Source: Lysobacterales bacterium
GTDB lineage: Bacteria; Pseudomonadota; Gammaproteobacteria; Xanthomonadales; Ahniellaceae
DNA: 64,000 nt
Assembly: GCA_016721845.1 (NCBI GenBank)
Contig: JADKHK010000003.1
Coordinates: 372,001 to 436,000, forward strand
Direction: 5' to 3'
Positions within the stretch are counted from its first letter, which is position 1; the number at the start of each line of letters is the position of its first letter. A program made the translations under genes and the position numbers. Under the pieces are notes generated by a model that was given only the letters and a program-made list of their open reading frames with translations, did not search any database and was not told the DNA's origin. Positions 35,832 through 43,776 of the stretch are shown in pieces.

Positions 35832-37227
35832 TGCCGCCCCCCTGGGTGATCGCAATCAGGAACAACATTGCGCCCCACGTCAGTCCGACCAGGGCCGCCG
35901 GCCAGCGCGAGACGGCGTCGTGCAACATGGCGTCGCGCATGCGCCAATGCGCGATCAGCAGGGCCGCGATCGCGACGCTCGTGCTGAGCAGGAACCAGTG
36001 GGTCAGCACCGGCGCACCACTGCGTTCGATCAGCAACATGCTGCGGATCATGCGTTCGGCGGTGGCGAAATCCTGGGCTCGGAAGAACACCCAGGTCAGG
36101 TTCACGAGGAAGTACGTCAGCGCCGCCAACGCGATGCGGCCCAACCAGGTTCGCCACACATCCAGGTGACCGAGCCGCGGCTTCAACCAGCGTTCGGCGG
36201 CGAGATAACTGCCGTGCAAGCCACCCCAGACCACGAAGGTCCAGGCCGCACCGTGCCAGAGGCCGCCGAGCAGCATCGTCAGCATCAGGTTGACGTAGGT
36301 GCGTGCGGCACCGTTGCGGTTGCCGCCGAGCGGCACGTACAGATAGTCGCGCAGCCACGTCGACAACGAGATGTGCCAGCGTCGCCAGAAGTCCGAGAAG
36401 CCGATCGCCGCATAGGGATAGCGAAAGTTGTCGGGCAAGGCGAAGCCGAGCACGAGCGACATGCCGATGGCACACGTGGTGTAGCCGGCAAAGTCGCAGA
36501 AGATCTGCCCGGAGAAGGCGAGCGTGCCGATCCAGGCGTCGAGCGGATGCAGCAATTCGGCGCTGCCGAAGACGCGGTCCGACACCGGCGCGAACACGCC
36601 GTCGGCGAGCACGATCTTCTCGAACAGGCCGAGCACCATCAGCATCATTCCCCAGCCGAACTGGCGCGCCGTGGCCACCCGCGGACTCGCGAACTGCGGC
36701 ACCAGATCGGTCGGGCGCACGATCGGGCCGGCGACCAGTTGCGGGAAGAAGGTCACGAACAGCGCGAAGTCGAGGAAGGACCGAGTCGGCTTGGCGCGAC
36801 CCAGATAGACGTCGAGCGTGTAGGACATGGTCTGGAAGGTGTAGAACGAGATGCCGACCGGCAACACGATGTCCCAGACCGGGGGCGTGTAGTTCGTACC
36901 GGTTGCCTGCATCAGCGCCGCGACGTTCTCGAGCACGAAGCCGCCGTACTTGAAGTAGGCGAGCAGGCCGAGATTCACCACCACCGACACCAGCATCCAG
37001 GCCTTGCGCCGCAACGCCGAACTGGCCGTCGCAATGCGCCCGGCCGCCCACCAGTCGAGGAAGGTCGAGATCCACAACAGGATCACGAAGGGCGGATTCC
37101 AGGCCGCATAGAAGAGATAGCTGGCGATCAGCAGGTTCGACTTCTTCAGCCACCAGGGCAGCGGCGCGTAATGCAGCACCACGACCACGACGAAGAACGC
37201 GACGAAGGTCAGCGAGTTGAACAACAC
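35806..37227 (-). CDS. MBOAT-family O-acyltransferase (AlgI/DltB type)
   Basis: 473 residues with about ten membrane helices. The sequence VLFNSLTFVAFFVVVVVLHY at the start, YFKYGGFVLENVAAL, GISFYTFQTMSYTLDVY, FWRRWHISLSTWLRDYLYVP and the core LLGGLWHGAAWTFVVWG (conserved His) define the AlgI-like branch. It moves acyl groups across the inner membrane for O-acylation of an extracytoplasmic polymer. I choose the GTG at 37227: GGGGAG lies 8 bases before it, and AlgI proteins begin with the LFNS sequence. An ATG at 37269 gives 14 extra residues. It is the first gene of a pair with the SGNH-like protein. Confidence 0.93.
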   Translation of the reverse strand: MLFNSLTFVAFFVVVVVLHYAPLPWWLKKSNLLIASYLFYAAWNPPFVILLWISTFLDWWAAGRIATASSALRRKAWMLVSVVVNLGLLAYFKYGGFVLENVAALMQATGTNYTPPVWDIVLPVGISFYTFQTMSYTLDVYLGRAKPTRSFLDFALFVTFFPQLVAGPIVRPTDLVPQFASPRVATARQFGWGMMLMVLGLFEKIVLADGVFAPVSDRVFGSAELLHPLDAWIGTLAFSGQIFCDFAGYTTCAIGMSLVLGFALPDNFRYPYAAIGFSDFWRRWHISLSTWLRDYLYVPLGGNRNGAARTYVNLMLTMLLGGLWHGAAWTFVVWGGLHGSYLAAERWLKPRLGHLDVWRTWLGRIALAALTYFLVNLTWVFFRAQDFATAERMIRSMLLIERSGAPVLTHWFLLSTSVAIAALLIAHWRMRDAMLHDAVSRWPAALVGLTWGAMLFLIAITQGGGNAFIYFQF

Positions 37228-37368
37228 GCGCACATCTCCCCATGTGTCGGTTGATTGCGTCGACCGCATTGCGCCGGCGACGCGGCACCACGATCAGCGG
37301 CCCGAGCATAGAGTCAAAGCGTGACCAGGGACACGCCCCTCAGGCCAGGTCGAGGTTGCATGGAATGA

Positions 37369-37776
37369 TCAACGATGGATCGACGGCGCCGCTTTCAGCA
37401 CGGCATCAAGCAAGCCCGGAAAGCGCGCATCGAGATCGGCCCGACGCACATGGTTGAAGATCTGCGTGCCCTCCTCGCGGGTGCCGAGCAGGCCGGCCTC
37501 GCGCAACACCTTGAAGTGGTGCGCCATGGTGCTCTTCGAGCGCTGCGGGCAGCTGCAGGCGGCGCAGTTCAACTCATCGCCGGCCGACACCAGGTACTGC
37601 ACGATGTCGAGCCGGGTCGGGTCGGCCAGGGCCGCCAGCACTTTGTCCAGTCGAAGCTCGCGGCGCTTGGGTTCGGCCGCCACCCGAGGGCGGGCGATGG
37701 TTCGGCGTTGCGGCGCGGGGCGAAGGATGGGCGGCATGACGACAGGCAGTGGCAGGATGCGGTTGAATTGTTCCAT
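37369..37776 (-). CDS. ArsR-family transcriptional repressor
   Basis: 135 residues. A winged helix of the ArsR type is read in LRLDKVLAALADPTRLDIVQ, STMAHHFKVLREAGLLGTRE and GTQIFNHVRRADLD. The strand before the recognition helix has a Cys cluster (NCAACSC) which could sense thiol-reactive or metal compounds. The start at 37776 is used; an in-frame ATG at 37737 or 37863 would change the N-terminus only. It is divergent from an RND efflux operon with a perfect palindrome between the two, so it most likely represses that operon and itself. Confidence 0.9.
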   Translation of the reverse strand: MEQFNRILPLPVVMPPILRPAPQRRTIARPRVAAEPKRRELRLDKVLAALADPTRLDIVQYLVSAGDELNCAACSCPQRSKSTMAHHFKVLREAGLLGTREEGTQIFNHVRRADLDARFPGLLDAVLKAAPSIHR

Positions 37777-37805
37777 GCTCGTGGCAGTTGCAACCAGCCC
37801 GCCCC

Positions 37806-37827
37806 TTGTTCGATACTTGTCGAACAA
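37806..37827. promoter_or_regulatory. Palindromic operator candidate for the ArsR regulator
   Basis: Perfect 8-base arms TTGTTCGA (37806-37813) and TCGAACAA (37820-37827) with a 6-base spacer, in the middle of the 86-base gap between the ArsR gene and the RND efflux operon. Its place and symmetry fit a dimeric winged-helix repressor site acting on both promoters. Confidence 0.7.
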
Positions 37828-37862
37828 TGAGCCGCCATTCGTGGCCGGTCGGGGAGCAAGCA

Positions 37863-39044
37863 ATGATGGTGCGTGGATGGGTAGTGCTGGCCGTGCTCGG
37901 CCTGGCAGCGTGTAGTGGTGGCGGCGGCGGCGCAGGCATGCAGATGCCGCCGACTCCGGTGAACGTGGCGACCGTGATCGGCCGCGACGTGGCCGAGTGG
38001 GACGAATACACCGGCCGCATCGAGGCCACCGACCGAGTCGAGATCCGCCCGCGCGTCACCGGCTATCTGGCCGGCGTGCATTTCACGGAGGGCGGCAGCG
38101 TGCGCAAGGGCGACCTGCTGTTCACCATCGACGACCGCGAATACCGCGCCGCCGAGGCGACCGCGAAAGCCGACGTGGCACGCGCCGATTCGCGCGTGCA
38201 GCTGGCACGACAGGAAGCCGAGCGCGCCGAACGGCTGGTCCAGGCCAAGGCCATTTCGCAGGGCGAAGCGGAAGCCCGCCGTGCCGAACTCAAGCAGGCC
38301 GGCGCCGACCAGGTCGCCGCGGTAGCGCGCCTCGACCAGGCCGTCCTCAGCCTGTCGTTCACCCGCATCACCTCGCCGATCTCCGGCCGTGCGGGTGCGG
38401 CACTGATCAAGCCGGGCAACCTCGTGGCGCCCGGCGAGTCGCTGCTGACGTCGGTGGTATCGGTCGATCCGGTGCATGTGGTCTTCCAGGGAGACGAGCG
38501 CGCCTATCTGCGCTACCAGGCCATGGGCCGCGACGGCAGCCGCGCCGATTCGAGCGACGCGCGCAGTCCGGTGCGCGTCGGCCTCGCGAATGAACAGGGC
38601 TTCCCGCACGAGGGCCGCATGGACTTCCTCGACAACGCACTGGACCCGGCCACCGGCACCATCACCGCGCGCGCCCTGCTGGCGAACCCGGACGGTCGAT
38701 TCACGCCCGGCCTGTTCGCGCGCGTGCAGCTGCTCGGTTCGGGCCAGCATCCGGCGCTGCTGATCCACGACCAGGCCGTGCTGACCGACCAGGACCGCAA
38801 ATACGTCTATGTGGTCGGCGCGAAGAACGGCGCCGAACGACGTGATGTGGCGCTCGGTGCCGCGGTCGACGGTTTGCGCGTGGTCGCGTCCGGCCTCAAG
38901 CCCGGCGACCGCGTCGTGGTGAACGGGATGAAGAAGATCTTCTTCCCGGGTGCACCGTTGCAGCCGATCGATGTGCCGATGGACCAACCGAATCTCGTGC
39001 CGCCCGAACCGGGTGCAAAGCAAGCGCCTGCGAAGCAGGGCTGA
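37863..39044 (+). CDS. RND efflux periplasmic adaptor (membrane fusion lipoprotein)
   Basis: 393 residues. A signal peptide with lipobox LGLAACSGG makes it a lipoprotein. The order is that of AcrA/MexE adaptors: first beta strand region (VIGRDVAEWDEYTGRIEATD), lipoyl half-domain (RPRVTGYLAGVHFTEGGSVR, GDLLFTIDDREY), helical hairpin (about residues 95-150), second lipoyl half (SFTRITSPISGRAG) and beta-barrel (GLFARVQL). It links the pump to the outer-membrane channel. GGGGAG lies 6 bases before the ATG at 37863; a second ATG is 3 bases on. First gene of the efflux operon; the next begins 7 bases after the stop. Confidence 0.93.
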   Translation: MMVRGWVVLAVLGLAACSGGGGGAGMQMPPTPVNVATVIGRDVAEWDEYTGRIEATDRVEIRPRVTGYLAGVHFTEGGSVRKGDLLFTIDDREYRAAEATAKADVARADSRVQLARQEAERAERLVQAKAISQGEAEARRAELKQAGADQVAAVARLDQAVLSLSFTRITSPISGRAGAALIKPGNLVAPGESLLTSVVSVDPVHVVFQGDERAYLRYQAMGRDGSRADSSDARSPVRVGLANEQGFPHEGRMDFLDNALDPATGTITARALLANPDGRFTPGLFARVQLLGSGQHPALLIHDQAVLTDQDRKYVYVVGAKNGAERRDVALGAAVDGLRVVASGLKPGDRVVVNGMKKIFFPGAPLQPIDVPMDQPNLVPPEPGAKQAPAKQG

Positions 39045-39051
39045 GACGGCC

Positions 39052-42000
39052 ATGGCCCATTCCGATTTTTCGAAGATCTTCGTCGACCGCCCGATCCTTG
39101 CGGCGGTTCTGTCCCTGCTCGTGTTTCTGGCCGGGCTGATCGCGATCCCGAACCTGCCGATCAGCGAGTACCCGGACGTCGTGCCACCGTCGGTGCAAGT
39201 CAGCGCGATCTATCCGGGCGCGAACCCGAAGACGATCGCCGATACCGTCGCGGCGCCGATCGAGGAAGCGGTCAACGGCGTCGAAGGCATGATCTACATG
39301 AAGTCGTCCGCCGGTTCGGACGGCACGATGATGCTGACCGTGACGTTCCGCAGCGGCATCGACATCGATCTCGCCGCGATGCAGGTGCAGAACCGTGTCG
39401 CGCAGGCGGTGCCGCGACTGCCCGAAGCGGTGCGCCAGCTCGGCGTGACGACGGTGAAGTCCTCGCCGAACATCACCATGGTCGTGCACCTCGTCTCCAA
39501 GGACGGGCGTTATGACGGGCTGTATCTGAATAATTTCGCCAACCTGCGCGTGCGCGACGAGCTCGCTCGCCTGCAGGGTGTCGGCCAGGCGCTCGCGTTC
39601 GGCGCCGGCACCTACGCGATGCGCGTCTGGATCGACCCGGACAAGGTCGCCGCCCGCGACCTGACCGCGACCGACGTGATCAACGCGATCCGCGAGCAGA
39701 ACGTGCAGGTCTCGGCCGGCACGATCGGCGGGCCGCCGCATCCGGACAGCCCGATGCAGTTCTCGATCAATGCCCAGGGTCGCCTCGACAGTCCCGAGCA
39801 ATTCGGCGACATCGTGCTGAAGAGCGGCGCCAACGGCGAGATCACGCGCCTGGCCGACGTCGCGCGGGTCGAGCTCGGGGCGAATGCCTACACGATCAAT
39901 TCGCTGTTGAACAACAAGGAAGCGGCGGCGATCGTCATTTTCGAGGCGCCGGGCGCCAACACCATCGAACTGTCGAATGCCGTGCGCGCGAAGATGTCCG
40001 AACTCGAGAAGGGTTTCCCGGAAGGCGTGGAATGGGAAGTGGCCTACGACCCGACCGTGTTCGTGCGGCAGTCGATCGATTCGGTCGTGACCACCCTGCT
40101 TGAGGCCGTCGCCCTCGTCGTGCTGGTCGTCGTCGTGTTCCTGCAGACCTGGCGCGCGTCGATCATTCCGCTGATCGCGGTCCCGGTATCGATCATTGGC
40201 ACGTTTGCCGTGCTCTGGATGCTCGGCTACTCGATCAATGTGCTGACCTTGTTCGCGCTGGTACTCGCCATCGGCATCGTCGTCGACGACGCGATCGTCG
40301 TCGTCGAGAATGTCGAGCGCCACATCCAGGACGGCATGACCCCGCGCGACGCCGCGCACAAGGCGATGCAGGAAGTGTCGGGGCCGATCATCGCGATTTC
40401 GCTGGTGCTCGCCAGCGTGTTCATCCCGCTCGCCTTCATCGGCGGCGTCTCCGGCCAGTTCTACAGCCAGTTCGCAGTGACGATCGCGGCTGCCGTGCTG
40501 ATCTCGGCGTTCAATTCGCTGACCCTGTCGCCGGCGTTGTCGGCGGTGCTGCTGCAGTCGCACGATGCGCCGAAGGACCGGCTCGGTCGCGGCCTGCACC
40601 GCGTGTTCGGTGGCTTCTTCGCGGCCTTCAACGCCCGCTTCGGCCGCGCCAGCGCGCGCTATTCAGGCCGCATCGGCGGCACGATCGCGCGTGCACCGCG
40701 CTTGCTTGTTACCTACGTGTTCCTGATCGTGCTGACCGTCGTCGGCTTCGGCCAGGTGCAGTCCGGCTTCATCCCGGTCCAGGACAAGCAGTACCTGTTC
40801 GCGGTGCTGTTCCTGCCCGAAGGTGCGACCTTGCCGCGCACCGAAGCGGCCATGCAGCGCATGGGCAAGATGGCACTGGAGACACCGGGCGTCGCCGATG
40901 TCGTGCAGTTTCCCGGTCTCAACGGTGCGCACTTCGTCAACACCAGCAATACCGGCCTGATGTTCGTCGGCCTGAAGCCGCAGCACGAACGAACGATCAC
41001 GGCGGCCGAGATCAACAACCTGTTGAACGGGAAGTTTGCCGCGATCCAGGACGGCCTCGCGTTCTCGGCCACGCCACCGCCGGTGCTGGGGCTCGGCAAC
41101 TCGTCCGGCGTCGAGGCCTACGTGCAGGATCGCAGTGGCGCCGGCTACGGCCAGCTCGACCAGCAGACGCAGGCCCTGGCCAATGCCTTGCGCGGCGCGC
41201 CCGGATTCGATCCGATGACGACCTATTCGAGCTTCCAGGCGAACGTGCCGCAGCTTGATGCCCGGGTCGATCGCGTGCGCGCGAAGGAGCAGGGTCTGGC
41301 GCTGACCGACATCTTCGCGGCGTTGCAGGTGTATCTCGGATCGGCCTACGTCAACGACTTCAACCTGTTCGGTCGCACCTACAGCGTGTACGCGCAGGCG
41401 GATGCGCCGTTCCGCGACGATGTGGCCGACATTGCCCGCATCAAGGTGCGCAATGCCGCCGGTGGCATGGTGCCGATCGGCTCGGTCGTCGACATCCAGC
41501 CCAGTTTCGGACCCGATCCGGTCGTTCGCTACAACGGTTATCCCGCCGCCGACCTGACCGCCGGCATCAATCCGGCCTTGATGTCCAGTCATCAGGCGAT
41601 CGAGGCGATGCGCCAATTGTCCGCGACCGTGCTGCCGCAAGGCATGCAGGTCGAATGGACCGGACTGACCTACCAGGAAGTCACGCAAGGCGGGATGGGC
41701 CTGCTGGTGTTCCCGATCTGCGTGTTGCTGGTCTTCCTCGTGCTCGCAGGCCTGTACGAAAGCTGGTCGTTGCCGCTGGCGGTGATCCTGATCGTGCCGA
41801 TGTGCATGTTGTCGGCGATCGGCGGCATCTGGCTGCTGAATTGGCTCAGCGGCACCTGGTTCGGTGCCTGGCTCGGACTGGTGATGATCGACAACAACAT
41901 CTTCACCCAGATCGGACTGGTCGTGCTGATGGGGCTCGCCTGCAAGAACGCGATCCTCATCGTCGAGTTCGCGCGCGATCTTGAAGAGGAGGGCATGGGC

Positions 42001-42261
42001 ATCGTCGAGGCCGCGATCGAAGCCTGCCGCCTGCGCCTGCGCCCGATCCTGATGACCAGCTTCGCGTTCATCGCCGGCGTCCTGCCGCTGGTGTTCGCGC
42101 ATGGTGCGGGCATGGAAGTGCGCCACGTGATGGGCGTGACCGTATTTGCCGGCATGCTCGGCGTGACCTTCTTCGGGCTGTTCTTCACGCCCGTGTTCTA
42201 TGTCGTCATTCGCCGCTTCAGCGAACGTCGTGCAGTCGCCCAGGAGTCCCGCCATGCGTAA
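39052..42261 (+). CDS. RND multidrug efflux permease (AcrB/MexF type, HAE1)
   Basis: 1069 residues, a full-length HAE1 pump. The start FSKIFVDRPILAAVLSLLVF, periplasmic PNLPISEYPDVVPPSVQVSA, and in membrane helix 4 the proton-relay pair Asp-Asp in IGIVVDDAIVVVENVERHI are all present; helix 10 has GLACKNAILIVEFA with the conserved Lys. Twelve membrane helices and two large periplasmic loops are expected. The sequence is closer to the MexF/MexD type than to metal exporters (no CusA Met triad seen). The stop lies 8 bases inside the outer-membrane gene. Confidence 0.95.
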   Translation: MAHSDFSKIFVDRPILAAVLSLLVFLAGLIAIPNLPISEYPDVVPPSVQVSAIYPGANPKTIADTVAAPIEEAVNGVEGMIYMKSSAGSDGTMMLTVTFRSGIDIDLAAMQVQNRVAQAVPRLPEAVRQLGVTTVKSSPNITMVVHLVSKDGRYDGLYLNNFANLRVRDELARLQGVGQALAFGAGTYAMRVWIDPDKVAARDLTATDVINAIREQNVQVSAGTIGGPPHPDSPMQFSINAQGRLDSPEQFGDIVLKSGANGEITRLADVARVELGANAYTINSLLNNKEAAAIVIFEAPGANTIELSNAVRAKMSELEKGFPEGVEWEVAYDPTVFVRQSIDSVVTTLLEAVALVVLVVVVFLQTWRASIIPLIAVPVSIIGTFAVLWMLGYSINVLTLFALVLAIGIVVDDAIVVVENVERHIQDGMTPRDAAHKAMQEVSGPIIAISLVLASVFIPLAFIGGVSGQFYSQFAVTIAAAVLISAFNSLTLSPALSAVLLQSHDAPKDRLGRGLHRVFGGFFAAFNARFGRASARYSGRIGGTIARAPRLLVTYVFLIVLTVVGFGQVQSGFIPVQDKQYLFAVLFLPEGATLPRTEAAMQRMGKMALETPGVADVVQFPGLNGAHFVNTSNTGLMFVGLKPQHERTITAAEINNLLNGKFAAIQDGLAFSATPPPVLGLGNSSGVEAYVQDRSGAGYGQLDQQTQALANALRGAPGFDPMTTYSSFQANVPQLDARVDRVRAKEQGLALTDIFAALQVYLGSAYVNDFNLFGRTYSVYAQADAPFRDDVADIARIKVRNAAGGMVPIGSVVDIQPSFGPDPVVRYNGYPAADLTAGINPALMSSHQAIEAMRQLSATVLPQGMQVEWTGLTYQEVTQGGMGLLVFPICVLLVFLVLAGLYESWSLPLAVILIVPMCMLSAIGGIWLLNWLSGTWFGAWLGLVMIDNNIFTQIGLVVLMGLACKNAILIVEFARDLEEEGMGIVEAAIEACRLRLRPILMTSFAFIAGVLPLVFAHGAGMEVRHVMGVTVFAGMLGVTFFGLFFTPVFYVVIRRFSERRAVAQESRHA

Positions 42262-43669
42262 GCTTCCCCTCGCGCTCGCGCTGACCATGATCTTGTCCGG
42301 CTGCATGCTCGGCCCCGATTACGCCCGCCCCGACCTGCCGCTGCCGGAGCAGTTCGCGCAGGTCGATGCCGAAGGCCTGAACCGCGGCGACGCGCTGGCG
42401 CATTACTGGGACGCGTTTCCGGATGCGCTGCTGAAAGAGCTGATTGCCGAGGCACTCGCGGCGAACCACGACCTGCGCATTGCCCAGTCGCGTCTCGGTG
42501 AAACCCGCGCCAGTCGCCGCGCTGCCCTGAGCGATCTGTTCCCGCTCGTCACCGCGAGCGCGAAGCGAGATCGCTCCAAGCGTTCACCCGAGGAAATGCC
42601 GGGCGTGCCGGCCGACCAGCTGCGCAGCGATTTCTACGATGCCGGTTTCGACGCCAGCTGGGAAGTCAGCCTGTTCGGTCGCGGCATGCGCGGCGTGCAG
42701 GCGCAGAACGCGTTCCGCGACGCCGCGATCGCGAATCTCTGGGGTACCCAGGTCGCCGTCACCGCCGAACTCGCGCGCAACTACTTCGAGCTGCGCGGCC
42801 TGCAGGCGCGACGCGACGTGGTCGTGCAAAATGCCGAGAGCCAGAAGGCCGCGCTCGCCATCGCCGAAGCCAGCGTCGACGCTGGCCGCAGCAGCGAACT
42901 CGACCGCCAGCGCGCGATCGCGCAACATGAAACCACGCTGGCAACCCTGCCGCGCATCGACACCGCGATCACCCGCACGATCTATCGCATCGCGGTGTTG
43001 ACCGGACGCACGCCGCAGGCCCTCGACGAGCGCCTTGCCGCGGTGGCGGAGCTGCCGGCACTGCCGGATCTGGTCCCGGTCGGCACGCCGGCCGATCTGC
43101 TGCGGCGACGTCCGGACATCCTCGCCGCCGAACGCGACCTCGCCGGACGCAGCGCGATGATCGGGTATCGACTCGCCGAGTTGTTCCCGCGCGTCTTCTT
43201 CATCGGCGGCGTCGGCACTTCGGCCGCCAGCAGTGGCGATCTCGGCGACAGCGGCACCGCGCGCTGGAGCTTCGCGCCGCAACTGCAGTGGGCGGCCTTC
43301 GACTTGCCGCGCGTGTTCGCGAACGTCGGCGTCGAGCGTGCGCGTCACGAGGCCGCGCTCGCTCGCTACGAACAGGTGGTGTTGCTGGCGCTGGAAGATG
43401 CCGATGGTGCGTTGCGTGCCTACGAGCAGTCGGCCGTCGCACGCGATCATCTGCAGCGCGCCGCCGCTGCTTCGGCGGAAGCCACGCGCCTGTCGCGGCT
43501 GCGTTACGAGAACGGCTTGACCGACTTCCTGAGCGTGCTCGATGCCGATCGCGCCCGCCTCGCCGCCGACGATGCGCTGATCCAGGCGCATACCGAGTCG
43601 GCGACCAGCCTGATCGCGGTGTTCAAGGCGCTGGGCGGCGGCTGGGATGGGCCGCCCGAAACAGAGTAG
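42254..43669 (+). CDS. RND efflux outer-membrane factor (NodT/OprM lipoprotein)
   Basis: 471 residues. The lipobox MILSGCMLGPDY starts the mature lipoprotein. The two OEP repeats (AEALAANHDLRIAQSRLGET and VFANVGVERARHEAALARYE regions) build the TolC-like channel. The family motif VGTPADLLRRRPDILAAERD is present. AGGAG lies 7 bases before the ATG at 42254, which is inside the permease gene. The TAG stop is supplied by the first bases of a REP-like repeat (43666-43747), which suggests the repeat landed at and perhaps trimmed the C-terminus. Confidence 0.93.
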   Translation: MRKLPLALALTMILSGCMLGPDYARPDLPLPEQFAQVDAEGLNRGDALAHYWDAFPDALLKELIAEALAANHDLRIAQSRLGETRASRRAALSDLFPLVTASAKRDRSKRSPEEMPGVPADQLRSDFYDAGFDASWEVSLFGRGMRGVQAQNAFRDAAIANLWGTQVAVTAELARNYFELRGLQARRDVVVQNAESQKAALAIAEASVDAGRSSELDRQRAIAQHETTLATLPRIDTAITRTIYRIAVLTGRTPQALDERLAAVAELPALPDLVPVGTPADLLRRRPDILAAERDLAGRSAMIGYRLAELFPRVFFIGGVGTSAASSGDLGDSGTARWSFAPQLQWAAFDLPRVFANVGVERARHEAALARYEQVVLLALEDADGALRAYEQSAVARDHLQRAAAASAEATRLSRLRYENGLTDFLSVLDADRARLAADDALIQAHTESATSLIAVFKALGGGWDGPPETE

Positions 43670-43747
43670 GAGCGAGCCCCGGCTCGCGATGCTCTTTGTT
43701 TTTCGCAATGGGTGGCTAGAGCGTCGCGACCCGCAGGTCGCTCCTAC
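43666..43747. repeat. REP-like inverted repeat at the end of the efflux operon
   Basis: Arms GTAGGAGCGAGCCCCGGCTC.. (43666-43689) and its inverted partner (43724-43747, ending GGTCGCTCCTAC) match at 20 of 24 positions, with a 34-base spacer. The outer ends GTAGGAGCG are exact. It is related in form to the repeat at 1556-1642. It may also end transcription of the efflux operon. Confidence 0.75.
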
Positions 43748-43776
43748 AATGCCAGCTTCGATGTTGAAGGTGGCCC

